From Avena insularis (Eukaryota > Streptophyta > Magnoliopsida > Poales > Poaceae), in contig CM042693.1 in NCBI GenBank assembly GCA_023614405.1, positions 160,162,731-160,226,730 of the forward strand: a stretch of DNA of 64,000 nt. The letters are read 5' to 3'. The translations under genes were made by a program, and so were the position numbers. The notes beneath the pieces are model-generated. The model had not been told where the DNA came from. It saw only the letters and a list, made by a program, of their open reading frames with translations, and did no database searches. Shown here piece after piece: positions 1 through 10,789 of this stretch. The stretch's first letter is position 1; the number at the start of each line of letters is the position of its first letter.

Positions 1-520
1 TACAAATATTTTGGGTGGTATTACTATCCTGTACTTATGTCATGCGTTACTATTTTATTTACTACTGTTGCTCGTGGAGATAGTTTATTACTGTACTGTT
101 TTGGAACAAATGCGGAATGTTTGCACGGTATCGACAAGCCTAGACACACTTTCGGGTTCCCAGTCATTTATAGCCATTGTCGTGAACCCCTTGGTCCGTT
201 GCGGAGCTCGGCAGACTTCATAGCGGGTAGCTTAGTGGGATGGCCCCCTAAAATCATTTCTGAATCTTATGAATGCTTTGTCGTGATGCCTTGTCGCTTT
301 TTATTTGGTTCTTCCCAGGTTGATCGTACTTGCGTTACTATTAATGCACCCCTGCATGTAAATCTTTCCGAAAGTCGTGTATGCGGTTATGGATTACTTA
401 GAGCATAGTTTCTCGGTCATAGACAACTATAACTAAAGTACCATGTTTAACTTGACTAAACATGACTAGTAATTAGTGCGAGATTCACACAATGATTAGT
501 AAAACTACCAACAGGTGGGA
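1..520 (+). mobile_element. Partial long-LTR Gypsy-type fragment, related to G/I family
   Basis: This stretch matches the reverse complement of about 40,080-40,500 in element G, for example in the blocks around the words for 'gggttcccagtcattta' and 'catagacaactataacta'. It is therefore a diverged LTR piece lying in the opposite orientation to G and I. The left end is cut by the window edge. The right end fades out near 520, where only scattered similarity remains. No coding potential is credible. The open frames here are not conserved in G or I. Confidence 0.6.
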
Positions 521-1703
521 TGTTCTTCCGCCTTCTCGTGCAGTAAGCGAGAAATAGAGTGAGCAATTTTTACTTATGTTGATTACATAACTGTTGGGTA
601 CTTAACTGCTATTTAATTTAACGAACGTCCGTCCATATCTGGTTGGGCAGATGTTGTAGTGTGCCTCTATAAAACTATTTAGATGTTTATTTTTCGCTGC
701 AATTGCATCACCCTTAGGTCATCCCTTTAGATGCATAAATACTTTCTGAGTCCCTTAGGGTCTCACACAATAAGTATTATCCAGATTGCCAGGTATATCC
801 ACAAGGATGTTACTATGTCGATGAGGCCAATGATGGTGGCAACAACCCTCTTGCGTAGAGATTCTAGAGATGGAGATCACTAAGATCTGTGGGCGGAATA
901 TGCTTATTTATGGGCATCTTATGCCAATTTGATTCTTAATCCATACTTGGATCTTTGTCTTCCACTTTTGCTTGAGACTTTGATGATTGATTATGAGGAG
1001 TTATCCTAACTATTATATCTATCTAGGATATTTGGATCTTGTCATATGGTGTTTAAATATTTATATTTCTTTTAGATGGTGTGGCTCTAATGTTCTCTTG
1101 TATGTCACTGGCATACATACTCATTTGTGTATGTTAAACTCGCGGACCTACTGGCTACATTTCTCGCACATGAAGCTATAGCACATATTGTTGCCAATAC
1201 CCCTAGCCTACTGTGTGTGGCTGCGTGGACCCATAGTAGTACGTCATTTTCACTTTCGGGTTATAACAACTTGTGTTTAGAGCGTAGCGTCTGAGGGATT
1301 ACAAATTACTTATGCATAATAGCATATTGCTTCTTTAAACATTAGTTCTTACCAGTCCAATGATGATGTTTTTAGATATTGGATCTTATATCGTCTCGAA
1401 GACCGTAATTGCATAATCTTGTACTCTCAAAGGCAAGTTCACACTTGCTCATGTCCTTTGGTTATTTTCTATCAAGTATTTGCAAATCCAATGTTTTCAT
1501 CACCTGCATTTCGAAAAGGTCAGAAAACTTTATTTTCAGAACTATATGGCTATGGGTTATTTACCAAATGGTACCTACCTACTATTACAGTTTTGATGGT
1601 AAAGCAACATAATACCTAGGACTTAACAACCAATGTCGCCAGTGATTATTGCCCCATATAATACGCGTTAACCATAATACTTGGAATGGGATGGGAAAGT
1701 CAT
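521..1703. other. Unassigned AT-rich sequence
   Basis: I see no open frame with recognisable protein similarity, no LTR ends and no internal repeat. The sequence lies between the LTR fragment at the window start and a short unidentified minus-strand reading frame. It is most likely old retrotransposon debris, but nothing in it proves this. Confidence 0.3.
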
Positions 1704-1991
1704 CTAGATCTTCTTCCTTACGCATGTCAACGGATGATCATATCGTGGCGCTGGTATTCCTTTCGAGGGCCAGTACATGGGTGGGACCCCTCGGTTCCCC
1801 GCAATCTTAGTACCTAGACTATCTGTAGAGATGATCCTTTGTAGGTCCACCAACTTGTTGGGGAAACCAAGATACTGCCTACTCACTAGAGTCCTCAAGG
1901 AGTCAACCATACTTATATATGCGTACATGCGGGTTAACAGACGTTGTTCTGCTTCGGGGGTCATGTTGGCATGTGGGGTCACGAAGGGCAT
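1704..1991 (-). CDS. Hypothetical 95-aa reading frame, possibly retroelement-derived
   Basis: An ATG-started frame of 95 residues on the minus strand. It has a balanced amino-acid composition, with runs such as SMVDSLRTLVSRQYLGFPNK and GIPAPRYDHPLT, and looks more protein-like than neighbouring frames. I do not recognise the family. It sits immediately outside the Gypsy element A, whose insertion (TSD AAGGA) lies about 40 bp upstream of the start codon, so the original frame may have been interrupted by A. A fragment of a gag-like gene is one possibility and an exon fragment captured by a mobile element is another. I have no evidence that it is expressed. Confidence 0.25.
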   Translation of the reverse strand: MPFVTPHANMTPEAEQRLLTRMYAYISMVDSLRTLVSRQYLGFPNKLVDLQRIISTDSLGTKIAGNRGVPPMYWPSKGIPAPRYDHPLTCVRKKI

Positions 1992-2025
1992 CGAATGGCT
2001 TGGATCTTAGACTGGGCCCCATACC

Positions 2026-2030
2026 AAGGA
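2026..2030. repeat. TSD of element A, left copy (AAGGA)
   Basis: AAGGA directly abuts the TGTTAGC end of the LTR. The same five bases follow GCTAACA at 28594-28598. This fixes the outer borders of element A. Confidence 0.9.
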
Positions 2031-2308
2031 TGTTAGCTACTACTAGGGACTTGATAGAGGAGCGAAGGATTATGCCGGAAAATTGCTCCGGTGGTAGATA
2101 TATTGGCGATGCAGTTTTGGTCTACAAGCAATGGCCACCGCCGTGATCCAAGCCGACCTATCCAACGTACACACGCCTCTATATATAATCACTTCGTCAC
2201 CATTCTTATGGGCTATATCTCCTAGACGGTTGACGCTTCCTAGGCTGATTTTCCATATCTCCAATGGGCCTTGACTCGCTAGTGTCTACAGGTGGCCCAG
2301 TGCTAACA
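2031..2308 (-). repeat. Element A 3' LTR (278 bp)
   Basis: A direct repeat of 28323-28593 with the terminal inverted motif TGTTAGC/GCTAACA. A TATA-like tract lies at 2180-2187 and reads TATATA on the minus strand, consistent with the LTR promoter. Relative to the other LTR it carries a 9-bp insertion near 2245 and many transitions. Confidence 0.9.
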
Positions 2309-2320
2309 TTCCCCCTCCTT
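2309..2320 (-). promoter_or_regulatory. Element A polypurine tract
   Basis: On the minus strand the bases just before the 3' LTR read AAGGAGGGGGA. This is the expected purine-rich primer for plus-strand DNA synthesis in an LTR retrotransposon. Confidence 0.75.
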
Positions 2321-3218
2321 GGAAGACATCTTGGCCCTAAGCTGGTGCTCGCGGAAACCGCTACCGCAGCTCAACAAGATCCTCCCAGGTCGCCAATGAC
2401 TCTGGCTGATTAGATCATTGGATTAACCTTTGGGGCACAACCATTGTTCCTTTATGACGCAGACGTCGCTGGAGCACCCGTACAGGAATAGCAAACTGAT
2501 CCTGAATAGAAGGTAGCTGAGGATGTACCTGACATATGAGTCCCAAGGCTTTCTTCAGTTGTGACACATGCAGCACCGGATGGATCCGACTAACTTCAGG
2601 TAACTGTAATTTATAAGCTACCTCCCTAACTCACTCGACTATCTTGAATGGACCGTAAAACTTGAACAACAACTTGTGGTGTGCTCTAGGGGCAACGAAA
2701 GACTATATGCACGGCTGAAGCTTCAGGAAAACTCAATCACCAACCTGAAACACCAGTTCCACATGCTTCTTGTCCGCTTGATTCTTCATACGTGCGCGCA
2801 CATGCTCCATATATTGTTGCAGCAGACGCAACATTGGACTGTGATCCTGCATCCATTCATCCAAATTTTCCATAGGGCAAGCATCGCCAGGAGTGAGACC
2901 AAAGTGCCGCGAAGAGTGTCCATACAAAACCTGGAACGGTGACTTACCATCGATCACAGAGTGAGCACAAGTATTATACCAATACTCGGCGAGCGATAAC
3001 CATTGAGCCCATTTGGCATGACAAGCATGACTGAAGCAACGAAGGTACACTTCCAAACATTGGTTTACGCGCCCGTAGTACCATCAGTTTGCGGATGATA
3101 GGACGAACTCATTTATAGATTTGTGCATGTTAACTTTTCGAGCTCCTTCCAGAATCGACTAGTAAAAATAGGATCACAATCAAACAAAATTGAATCTAGA
3201 ATATTGTGTAGCTTATGA
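2321..3218 (-). pseudogene. Element A integrase C-terminus and chromodomain (broken)
   Basis: The minus strand encodes the end of the integrase core and C-terminal region. At 2733-3056 an open frame carries a conserved Y-N-T...GKSPF-VLYG stretch. It continues through a GPF/IHPVLHVSQLK region near 2540-2665. After that comes a chromodomain-like segment (about 2330-2505) with RRLRHKG, VVPQRLIQ and LATWEDL. The chromodomain would tether integrase to modified histones. Three stop codons fall within the chromodomain part, at positions where Trp, Gln and Trp would be expected, so it cannot be translated. The upstream part of integrase is separated from this one by the solo LTR at 3224-4632. Confidence 0.8.
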
Positions 3219-3223
3219 ATGTT

Positions 3224-4632
3224 TGATGTCTACACACTTCTATTCATGTAGACAGTTGTTGGGCCTCCAAGTGCAGAGGTTTGTAGAACAACAGCAAGTT
3301 TCCTTTAAGTGGATTACCCAAGGTTTATCGAAATCAGGGAGGAAGTGGTCAAAGGTATCCCTCTCAAGCAATCCTAAAATCAAGATACAAGAAGTCTCTT
3401 GTGTCCCCAACACACCCAATACACTTGCCAGGTGTATAGGTGCACTAGTTCGGCGAAGAGATAGTGAAATACAAGTGGTATGGATGATTATAAGTGGTAA
3501 CGGTGCCGAAAAGAACTTCTGACGGGGAGGAAAAAACTAAAGGCAAAAAGATGGAAGCAAGCGAACATGCAACAGATCTAGTTGTAAACGGTGTTTCAAT
3601 GTTTAGAAACAAGTCCTATGGATCATACTTTCACTAGTGAACACTCTCATATACATATTTTCTCTTCATGATACTACCCTGAACTACTCTATGGTTGGAC
3701 ACTCTAATCCACGGTAGGGCTATAACAGCACACCTCAAAGTTCGTCTTCCCCATCTAGATAACCCCACATTGTCACCTTGAGCGCTAGATAGTTCCAACA
3801 AACACCAAAATTTCATAAAAACATCCAACTCCAAATATACTCATGATAAGTATTTATGAACTCTAGCCTAAGTGCCACCACGGTGTGCACGCTGTCACTT
3901 TCACACACGTGGGGAGAGCAGAGATCTATTAAAGCACCTGAGTAGCAAAGTAGATCTACTTGATTACAAATCTCATGATCATAATATGATCATGCATAGA
4001 GAGAGAGATGAACACATAGCTACTGGTATAGCCCTTAGCCTCGAGGAAGAACTACTCCCTCCTCAACATGGGAATCAGCAACGACAATGGAGATGGTGGT
4101 GGATATCGATGGAGATGGATCCTCGGGCACTTCCCCATCCCGGCAGGGTGCCGGAACAGAGACTTTTTGTCCCCCAAATCTCCCCTTCGGTGGCGGCAGC
4201 CCTGTGGAGGTTTCCGTGGATTTCTGCCAGATGATTTAGGGTTTCTGAGTCGGGGGCTTCTTATAGGCGAAGGAGGCAAGGTCGATCGAGGGCCAGGGTC
4301 CCACACCCCTTGTGGGCGCCACCAGGGCTGGCCCGTGCCCACCTAGGGTGTGGCCACCCTGGTGCCCTCCTCCATCTCTGCTTTGTGGTTCCGCGTTTCT
4401 CCGGGAAAATAGGAAGATTGGCTTTTGTCCTGTCCAATTCTGAGAATATTGATTTTCTGTCTTTTCTAGAACAAAAATAGAAGAAAACAGGCAACTGGCA
4501 CTGTGGCATTTTATTAATAGGTTAGTCCCAAAAAGTGTATAAAAATACCTCAAAGTGTAGACAAAACATAACCAAGTTGATACTAAACAAGCATGGAACA
4601 TCAAAAATTATAGATACGTTTACGACATATCA
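3224..4632 (-). mobile_element. Solo LTR of the B family, inside element A integrase
   Basis: This 1409-bp sequence runs from TGATGTCTAC to CGACATATCA, the same ends as the LTRs of element B. It is flanked by ATGTT (3219-3223) and ATGGT (4633-4637), a 5-bp duplication with one mismatch. No internal domain is present, so it is a solo LTR left by recombination between two LTRs. The minus-strand orientation follows B. A TATA-like motif (minus-strand CTATAAGAAGCC) lies around 4254-4266. The insertion separates two parts of the integrase reading frame. Confidence 0.9.
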
Positions 4633-4637
4633 ATGGT

Positions 4638-5448
4638 GTCCATGAACGCTGCCACCACTGTCGCCGCTGTGAATGGGTGATCCAACCCAATAAAGTGGGC
4701 ATATTGGGACAGCTTGTCAACGACAACCAAGATACAATTGAAATGGCCAGAACGAGGCAGCCCTTCCACAAAATCCATGGTCACCACCTGCGAGAATTGG
4801 GTCGGTACCAGGAGGGGAGCTAACAATCCAGGGTAATGAGAGCGCTCTAGTTTGGCTTGCTGCCAGACTAAACACTCTTGCACATATTTCCTGACCTACT
4901 GTTTCAACCCCTTCCAATAAAACAGATGCTTTAGTCGACTAAGAGTAACCGGTAAGCCAGAATGACCGCCCAATGGACTCACATGAAAAGACTCAATTAT
5001 CTTTTAGTGAAATCCCCATTAGCAGGTAACCACCCTTATACCTGATAAGCCCATCTTGCAAGGTAAATTGATCAAAACCCTCTATATGCACTGCTAGCTT
5101 CTGTAGCGACTCACGTGCCACTGAGCACTGCTGATACTGGTCACCAATCTCGCATAACCGCACTAGCTACAACTTGGAAATAGCCAACAAGGAAGCTTAT
5201 GGCTGCGGATGGCGAGATAGAGCATCCGCTGCTCGATTCTCACAACCTTTCTTAATGTGAAACTATAAGCCAAGAAGCTTAGTGAACACCTTATGTTGCC
5301 ACAAAGTGTGAAATCGCTGATCCTCCAAGCGATCCAAGCTGCAATGATCAGTATGGATCGTGAACTCTGCATGCTGGAGATATGACCGCCACTGCTCCAC
5401 TGCTAACATTATCTCCATGTACTACTTCTCGTAAGTAGATAACCCGCA
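4638..5448 (-). pseudogene. Element A RNase H end and integrase N-terminus (broken)
   Basis: Reading on the minus strand from 5448, the sequence gives the later part of the Gypsy RNase H domain, with a FTIHTDHCSL-type segment and an AADALSR motif that usually ends the region. It then gives a linker and the start of integrase, with a zinc-binding-like part (C-ARVFSLAASQ-type) and a core beginning near 4800. The frame changes several times and includes stops. It is continuous with 17512-18124 across the insertion of D, and with 2321-3218 across the solo LTR. Confidence 0.75.
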
Positions 5449-5453
5449 GGTGC
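5449..5453. repeat. TSD of element D (GGTGC)
   Basis: GGTGC precedes the 5' LTR and recurs exactly at 17507-17511 after the 3' LTR. The two copies also mark where the RNase H part of element A is split. Confidence 0.9.
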
Positions 5454-8400
5454 TTTCACATCCCAAGATTTTCCAAATCTTGTAATGTGAAAAATAAATG
5501 AATAAAATGAAACTTTGATTGATTTTCAGGGTGAGAAGAAACTTTTTGATTCCAATTGGAAACTTTCAAAAACCTATTTGGATCAAATAAAATCCTAAAG
5601 GGATTTAAAGAGTTAAATAAACAATAAAGTTCAAAATATTAGAATTACTATTTTTTTGGGGGTCTTTTAATAAAAAGATTTGGTTTTCAAATAAAAAGGA
5701 AGAAATATAAATAAGGATTATTTTATAAGCCAAATTAAAACTTGGCCAAGCCTTTGAAATAAAATATTTCTATTTGATAAAAATAGTAAAGGTTTATTTA
5801 AATAAAATAATAAGGATTTAATATCCAAGTTTATTAAAAATAAAGATTTTACTATTTTAATTAAACATCAAAACTTACTTATTTATTTTAAACAAGTTTT
5901 CCATGTATTCTATATTTTCAAATAAAACCTACTGATTTGGTTTTGAAAATATTTATATTTCAAATGGAGATTTTAAATAAATCAAAACCCATTTGATTTA
6001 ATAACTAAGGTCCATTTTATTTAATTATAAATGGACCCTAAAATAAAAATATTATTTTATTTTGGGACTTGGAATATTGTTGTTAAATAGAACCAAAACT
6101 CAAGGCAAAGTTTGGAGGAGTTTTGAAATCTTTTGAGTGTTTGTTTTGTTGTTTGAAATTCAAAATAGAAAATCGAAATAGAAAAAGATAAAGCAATTAG
6201 AAAGAAAAAAATAGAATCAAACCAACCCAACCCAGCAAGCCCACTAGGCCCAGTTAGCCCACTCCCTCTTTCCCCGCGAGAAAACGCTTCGCACAGCGAA
6301 AGAAACCCACTAAGTCACTAACTCGTGGACCCCCTCTCCATATCTCTCTTCCTCACTGACAAGCATGCCCCACCCTCCTGTTCATCGTCTTCAAGCACGA
6401 CCCCGTCGCCCTGCCGTTGCAGCCAGTTACTCCGGCGTTGATTACGCGTTGATGGAGGCTTTGATTCCTCCCAGAGACCACGCCACCTTAAACGCCTCCC
6501 TCTCCTCTCCATTTCCCTCTGCCGCTGAACCTATCGCCCCCCGCTCAATTAGCGCCCTAGACCCTCCAACGCCCTTGCCTCCTCGAGCACCTGAACGTGA
6601 CCTGGACCTTGGCGCATCTCCACGCCTTCTCGGCTCACTCGCGTGATCAGAGGCTCGCAACGACGGCGACCACCGTCGCCTCTCGCTTCCTCTCGTGAGC
6701 TCGTAAGAACCTGATCGCGCCTTTCATTCCCCTTCACACACGCATCTTCGCCAAGACCGTGCGCATCTGACCCTGTCTTCCGTTTGTCCTAGTACACGTT
6801 GTAGCATCACCGTCGACGACACACGAGCATACCCGTCGCCAGGAGCAACTCCGACGAGCCATTGTCCTCACCCCCGTGCGCCCCTGGCCTTGTGGAGACC
6901 ACGTCGAGAATCCGTGCAGCCCTGCGAACCCGGTGAGCATATCCCCAGCCTATCTCGCTTCCTGCTTCACCAGCACCGCCACCATCTGACCGCGCCGCTG
7001 CCAGCCACCATCGCTGCGCCGCCAACCTTTGGTCAAACACAAGTGGGCCGTTGGATCCTCATCCTGTGGCGTAGACAGAACAACTTAAGCGAAGGGGTAC
7101 GAGCTAATCTGCACCGTTCAGTCTCACTTAGATCCAACGCACCCCGTAGCCGATCCGAGCGAAACGGTACGGGCGAATAGAAACACGCCACGTGTATCTG
7201 TTGAGTTGAATTAGAACAGAATTAATCTATTAGATATGTGATTTTGTAAATTGCATAACTTTTAAACCACACGTCCAAATTTTGCAAATTTTATATCAAT
7301 GGATTCAGAAAAACAAGCCCTAGCCAACCATGTCATTTGTTTATTAAAAAGCTTCTGGTAAAATGTTTGTTTTTGCAGAAACTTGTGTATGCTTGTTTAG
7401 GTTATAAAAATTATTCTAAAATGATTTTGGGGATAAAATCTTTGGCAAATGGATTGTTTTGAACCTACTGACCATAGGAATCACTTTGTGGATTCAAAAA
7501 TGTATTTGGAGATGCAAAAGAATGAAACTTGGATTTAAAACCAATTCTAGTCAAATAAAAATATGGCTTATTTATTAAAAATGGTTTTGGAAGAAAACCT
7601 TTGGGAAATATGTTTTTTTAAACTCTCTAACCCTAAACACAAAGTTTTATGGTTTGAAAACATATTTTGTGAACCCTATAGATTAATTCCTTAGTAAAAA
7701 CATTTCTACACCACATAAATTGATACCTTGTTTTGAAAATGGTTTATTAAAGTGAAATCTTTTGCAAATGACTTTGCAACTTGATAAAATGACCATTAGG
7801 TGTTTTCAAATGTTTATGACCCATTAGGAACCACTTTTTCAAATAAAACAAAGCTTGGCATGCTTGCATGCATTACTTTGACTTTATCATTTTATGTGAT
7901 GTTTTGCTTGATTGGTAGATTGAGATTGTGCCTTGCTTGATTGAATTGTAGTGACTTGAAGAGTGTGATTGTTGCAAGGACAAGGAGTGAACTTATACCC
8001 TCTACCAAAAAGGCAAGTGATGCTTCATACTTTGTCCCATTATTTTCACTATGCATTAGTGGTATTTCTAAGTAGGACTTGCATGGAATTTTGCTAAGTA
8101 TAAACCATGCTATGGGAAAACCTAGTAGATGAAAACCTTAGTAGAATTTCCTAGGTTAAGATTCCTACTACTATCATTCTTAGCTTAGCTAATAGAAAAC
8201 AAGGGTGGAATATATACATTCATACTATGGAAAAATTTCTAAGTCTGAGGACTTGTGTTTTTGTTTAATAAAACAACTAAGTTAATGAATCACCTGGGTG
8301 GAAAGGGACTTGCTTGGTGGTTTTTGGTTGAGTGGTTACACAAGGCCCATGGCTATGGTTTACCTTGTGTATCACACTTGTGGATTGCCACCCAGGAACA

Positions 8401-9267
8401 AAGAGATTTGAGATGTCAAATGTTGAGAAGCTTCAAGTGCAACCACTTGGCATTATGGGATCTGCCTGGATCATATAGGTTGCTAGAACTTAGCCATTTG
8501 GACAGTTGGTGGTAGTGGGAATGATAGGTTGGAACGCGTCCATTTGGTCTAAGGAAAGGCTTCTGAAAGATCTTGACTTGGGAAACCAAGTCTTGTGGGG
8601 AAAGTGCACCACCTCTACAGAGTGTAAAATCTAAGCACTTAGCCATGTCCCTGGAAAAGGACAATTTGAGCATCAAGACATGGAAGCTATCAAGAATCTC
8701 ATCATCCAAATTTCTAAGTTAAAAAAATTTATGGTTGAACAAGGGTTAAAGGATCTTCAATCTTTGATTGGTAGATGCCTTGGGTGATTTTTGTCAAGCA
8801 AAAACTTAGTGTTTTCAAATGATAAGGAAAAATATATTTTGAGCAATGCAAGCCTCAACTCCACTTTGCCAAATGCATATAGATGATAGAATCCACTATA
8901 CTACCATAGTATCACTTGCCAATGCAATTCAAATGTATTGACCCTTGTGGCTATAACTTGTTATGTTGCAGGTTTGATTGATTTAGTGAAGTGTGTTGAT
9001 TAGGATTACAGAGTCTACAACCAACATGTCTGCCTGTGGCACTTTGAAGATGAAGGACCCCATGCTTATAGATATTCTGCTGCAATGTAATGTAATAGCC
9101 AAATGAGCTATGAAAGATGTAATAAATTATTTTATTCCTGGTTATAAAGTTGTATTATGACCTTTGTTTCTTGATATTACATCTTAACTGTGGATGCTAG
9201 CTATTGATCTAGGGACTAGCATTGCAATCACTGGGATCCTTTTCCTTTATAAAGGAGGGATCTTACA
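5454..9267 (+). repeat. Element D 5' LTR (3814 bp)
   Basis: It starts TTTCACATCCCAAG, where the other copy has TGTCACATCCCAAG, so the terminal G has mutated. It ends GGGATCTTACA. The first 0.8 kb is strongly AT-rich. About 6220-7190 is GC-rich and begins with motifs such as GGCCCA and TAGCCCAC that resemble plant promoter elements. The remainder is AT-rich again. Antisense frames such as 8416-8709 also occur in the 3' LTR only because the LTR is duplicated, so I do not treat them as genes. Confidence 0.9.
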
Positions 9268-9269
9268 GA

Positions 9270-9281
9270 TGGTATCAGAGC
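9270..9281 (+). promoter_or_regulatory. Element D primer binding site (tRNA-iMet)
   Basis: TGGTATCAGAGC lies 2 bp after the 5' LTR and is complementary to the 3' end of plant initiator tRNA-Met. This shows that the element runs left to right. Confidence 0.9.
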
Positions 9282-9974
9282 ATTGTGTTGCCTGTAGGAT
9301 TTGTAAACCTAGGATTGGACAAAACCCCTTAGAAAAATAGGAGTTTTATTTGTTCCAAAACTTATTTACAAACAATCTTGTAAACTCTTTCCTCAACCAT
9401 TTTGGTTTTGATTCTACATCTTTTCTATTTCAAACTTGATGGATAAAGCCTACCCCATGGCCAAAGACTTCACCATGTGCAAAGGACTTCATCAACTCTA
9501 ATGACTTCAACATCTTCAACTCTAATGACTTCAACATCTTCAACACTATCACGAAGGACTCCAACCTTGGATATCACTAAGGACTACAAGTGAGACAAGA
9601 AATCTTGCTCAAGATTTGAAGACTAAGAAAACACAACTTAGAAGGAGCCATCATCACCTTTGAAGTTTTTGTGACCAAAAGTTTTCCCAAGGAAACCATG
9701 ATCTCATGCAAGAAGAATCAGGCAAGAAGGATGGAAAGATCACAAGTGAACCATATAGATGGACCACCATATTTAGTTTAAGTCAAACCCACCAACTTAT
9801 GTGGTGTAACAAAAATATTTTGGTTGCCTAAAAATATGCTTGAACCTTATTGTTTGAGTGAAATGTTTGTTTGTGATTGTTTGCACATTGCTTGTGTGAA
9901 TTGTGATGAGTGTGATTAAAATTATTTCCTTAGAAATATCTTGCCTATTCTAATCTCAATCCAACCCCAAACAG
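9282..9974 (+). other. Element D leader with a 24-bp tandem duplication
   Basis: An untranslated leader of about 690 bp between the primer site and the first ATG of the zinc-knuckle frame. It contains two tandem copies of a 24-bp unit (9493-9516 and 9517-9540, beginning CAACTCTAATGACTTC). The region is rich in CTTCAA words and has no credible ORF. Packaging signals of LTR elements usually lie here, but none can be recognised by sequence alone. Confidence 0.6.
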
Positions 9975-10379
9975 ATGACTGCTCCAAGAAACTCCAACAT
10001 CAAGGATGGTGACAACAACAACAACAACAACCAAGAGGACAACATGAGAGAACTTATAGCAACCCAAAACCAGTTGAGCCAAGTGACAACTCAGCTTTTA
10101 GCCAACAACAATGGACTAGACCCAGCCATACAAAGGATTTTGAAACTTCAATCCCAATTGTTGCAAGGATTGGTTACTCAAATGATCAACATGGGAGAAA
10201 ACTTTTCCCAAAGAGCTAATGACAACAAGGATGACAAAGATGTTATTTTAGAAGGAACCAAAGCTTGCAATATTTGTGGAGACAAGGATCATACATCCAA
10301 GGAGCATGAAGATCAATGCCCCAAGAAGAGAGAAAGATTTCCCACCTTTGAGGTGAGGTATGAAGAGCATGAACTATAA
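9975..10379 (+). CDS. Element D ORF, first part: Asn/Gln-rich protein with atypical zinc knuckle
   Basis: A 134-residue frame with a good ATG just downstream of the leader. Residues 10-20 are Asp/Asn-rich with a run of Asn. Residues 25-75 are Gln/Leu-rich and likely helical. Near residues 98-115 is a cysteine/histidine cluster (CNICGDKDHTSKEHEDQC) that resembles a CCHC knuckle but has wider spacing before the last Cys. The frame ends at a TAA at 10377-10379. The frame beginning at 10392 is in the same phase, so the two parts differ by a single stop. The protein lacks a capsid domain. The likely role is binding of the element's RNA, by analogy with retroviral nucleocapsid. Confidence 0.65.
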   Translation: MTAPRNSNIKDGDNNNNNNQEDNMRELIATQNQLSQVTTQLLANNNGLDPAIQRILKLQSQLLQGLVTQMINMGENFSQRANDNKDDKDVILEGTKACNICGDKDHTSKEHEDQCPKKRERFPTFEVRYEEHEL

Positions 10380-10391
10380 GAACTCCTAGCT

Positions 10392-10706
10392 ATGGAGAGA
10401 CCCAAAAAGAAGAAGAAGGAAAAAAGCCAGTTGCAATGTTACAATTGCAAAGAGATGGGACACTATGCCAGTGAATGCCCAAAAAAGAAGAAGAGCCAAG
10501 AAGACAAACAAAAGCTAGTGAAACCCAAGAGGAGGAAGGATATTAGCCAAGTGATGTGTAACCACTGCAAAGGGTTAGGACATTATGCATCATATTGTCC
10601 AGAGAAGCCACCTCAAGACCTCAACCTTATCACATGTTTCAAATGCAAAGAGCTAGGCCACTATGCAAACTTCTGTCCAGGAAAGTTACACCAAGAACCC
10701 AAGTAA
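10392..10706 (+). CDS. Element D ORF, second part: triple CCHC zinc-knuckle protein
   Basis: A 104-residue frame, in phase with 9975-10379 across one TAA codon. It begins with a Lys-rich stretch. Three canonical CX2CX4HX4C knuckles follow: CYNCKEMGHYASEC, CNHCKGLGHYASYC and CFKCKELGHYANFC. Basic linkers separate them. This is the architecture of a nucleocapsid-type RNA-binding protein. It could be made by stop-codon readthrough, by internal initiation at 10392, or not at all if the stop is a recent mutation. No pol follows. The ORF ends about 85 bp before the hairpin and purine-rich tract of the 3' end. Confidence 0.7.
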   Translation: MERPKKKKKEKSQLQCYNCKEMGHYASECPKKKKSQEDKQKLVKPKRRKDISQVMCNHCKGLGHYASYCPEKPPQDLNLITCFKCKELGHYANFCPGKLHQEPK

Positions 10707-10789
10707 GACAAAATGTAATTTAGTTGGAAAATTTTAAGGGTGGTAGTACCCTAGATGCTTTTGAGCCAACTTGTAACCCTAGCCTCCCC

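Noticed and set aside
6365..7180. GC-rich frames in D's LTR that look like Pro/Arg-rich proteins
   Set aside because: The equivalent frames in the 3' LTR diverge with indels and stops, so they are not conserved.
8416..8709. Antisense 97-codon ORF, also at 16655-16948
   Set aside because: It appears twice only because the LTR of D is duplicated. It has no recognisable domain and is antisense to the element's transcript.
9270..9281. tRNA-like sequences (also 43910-43921, 58401-58413)
   Set aside because: These are short primer sites complementary to tRNA 3' ends, not tRNA genes. No cloverleaf is present around them.
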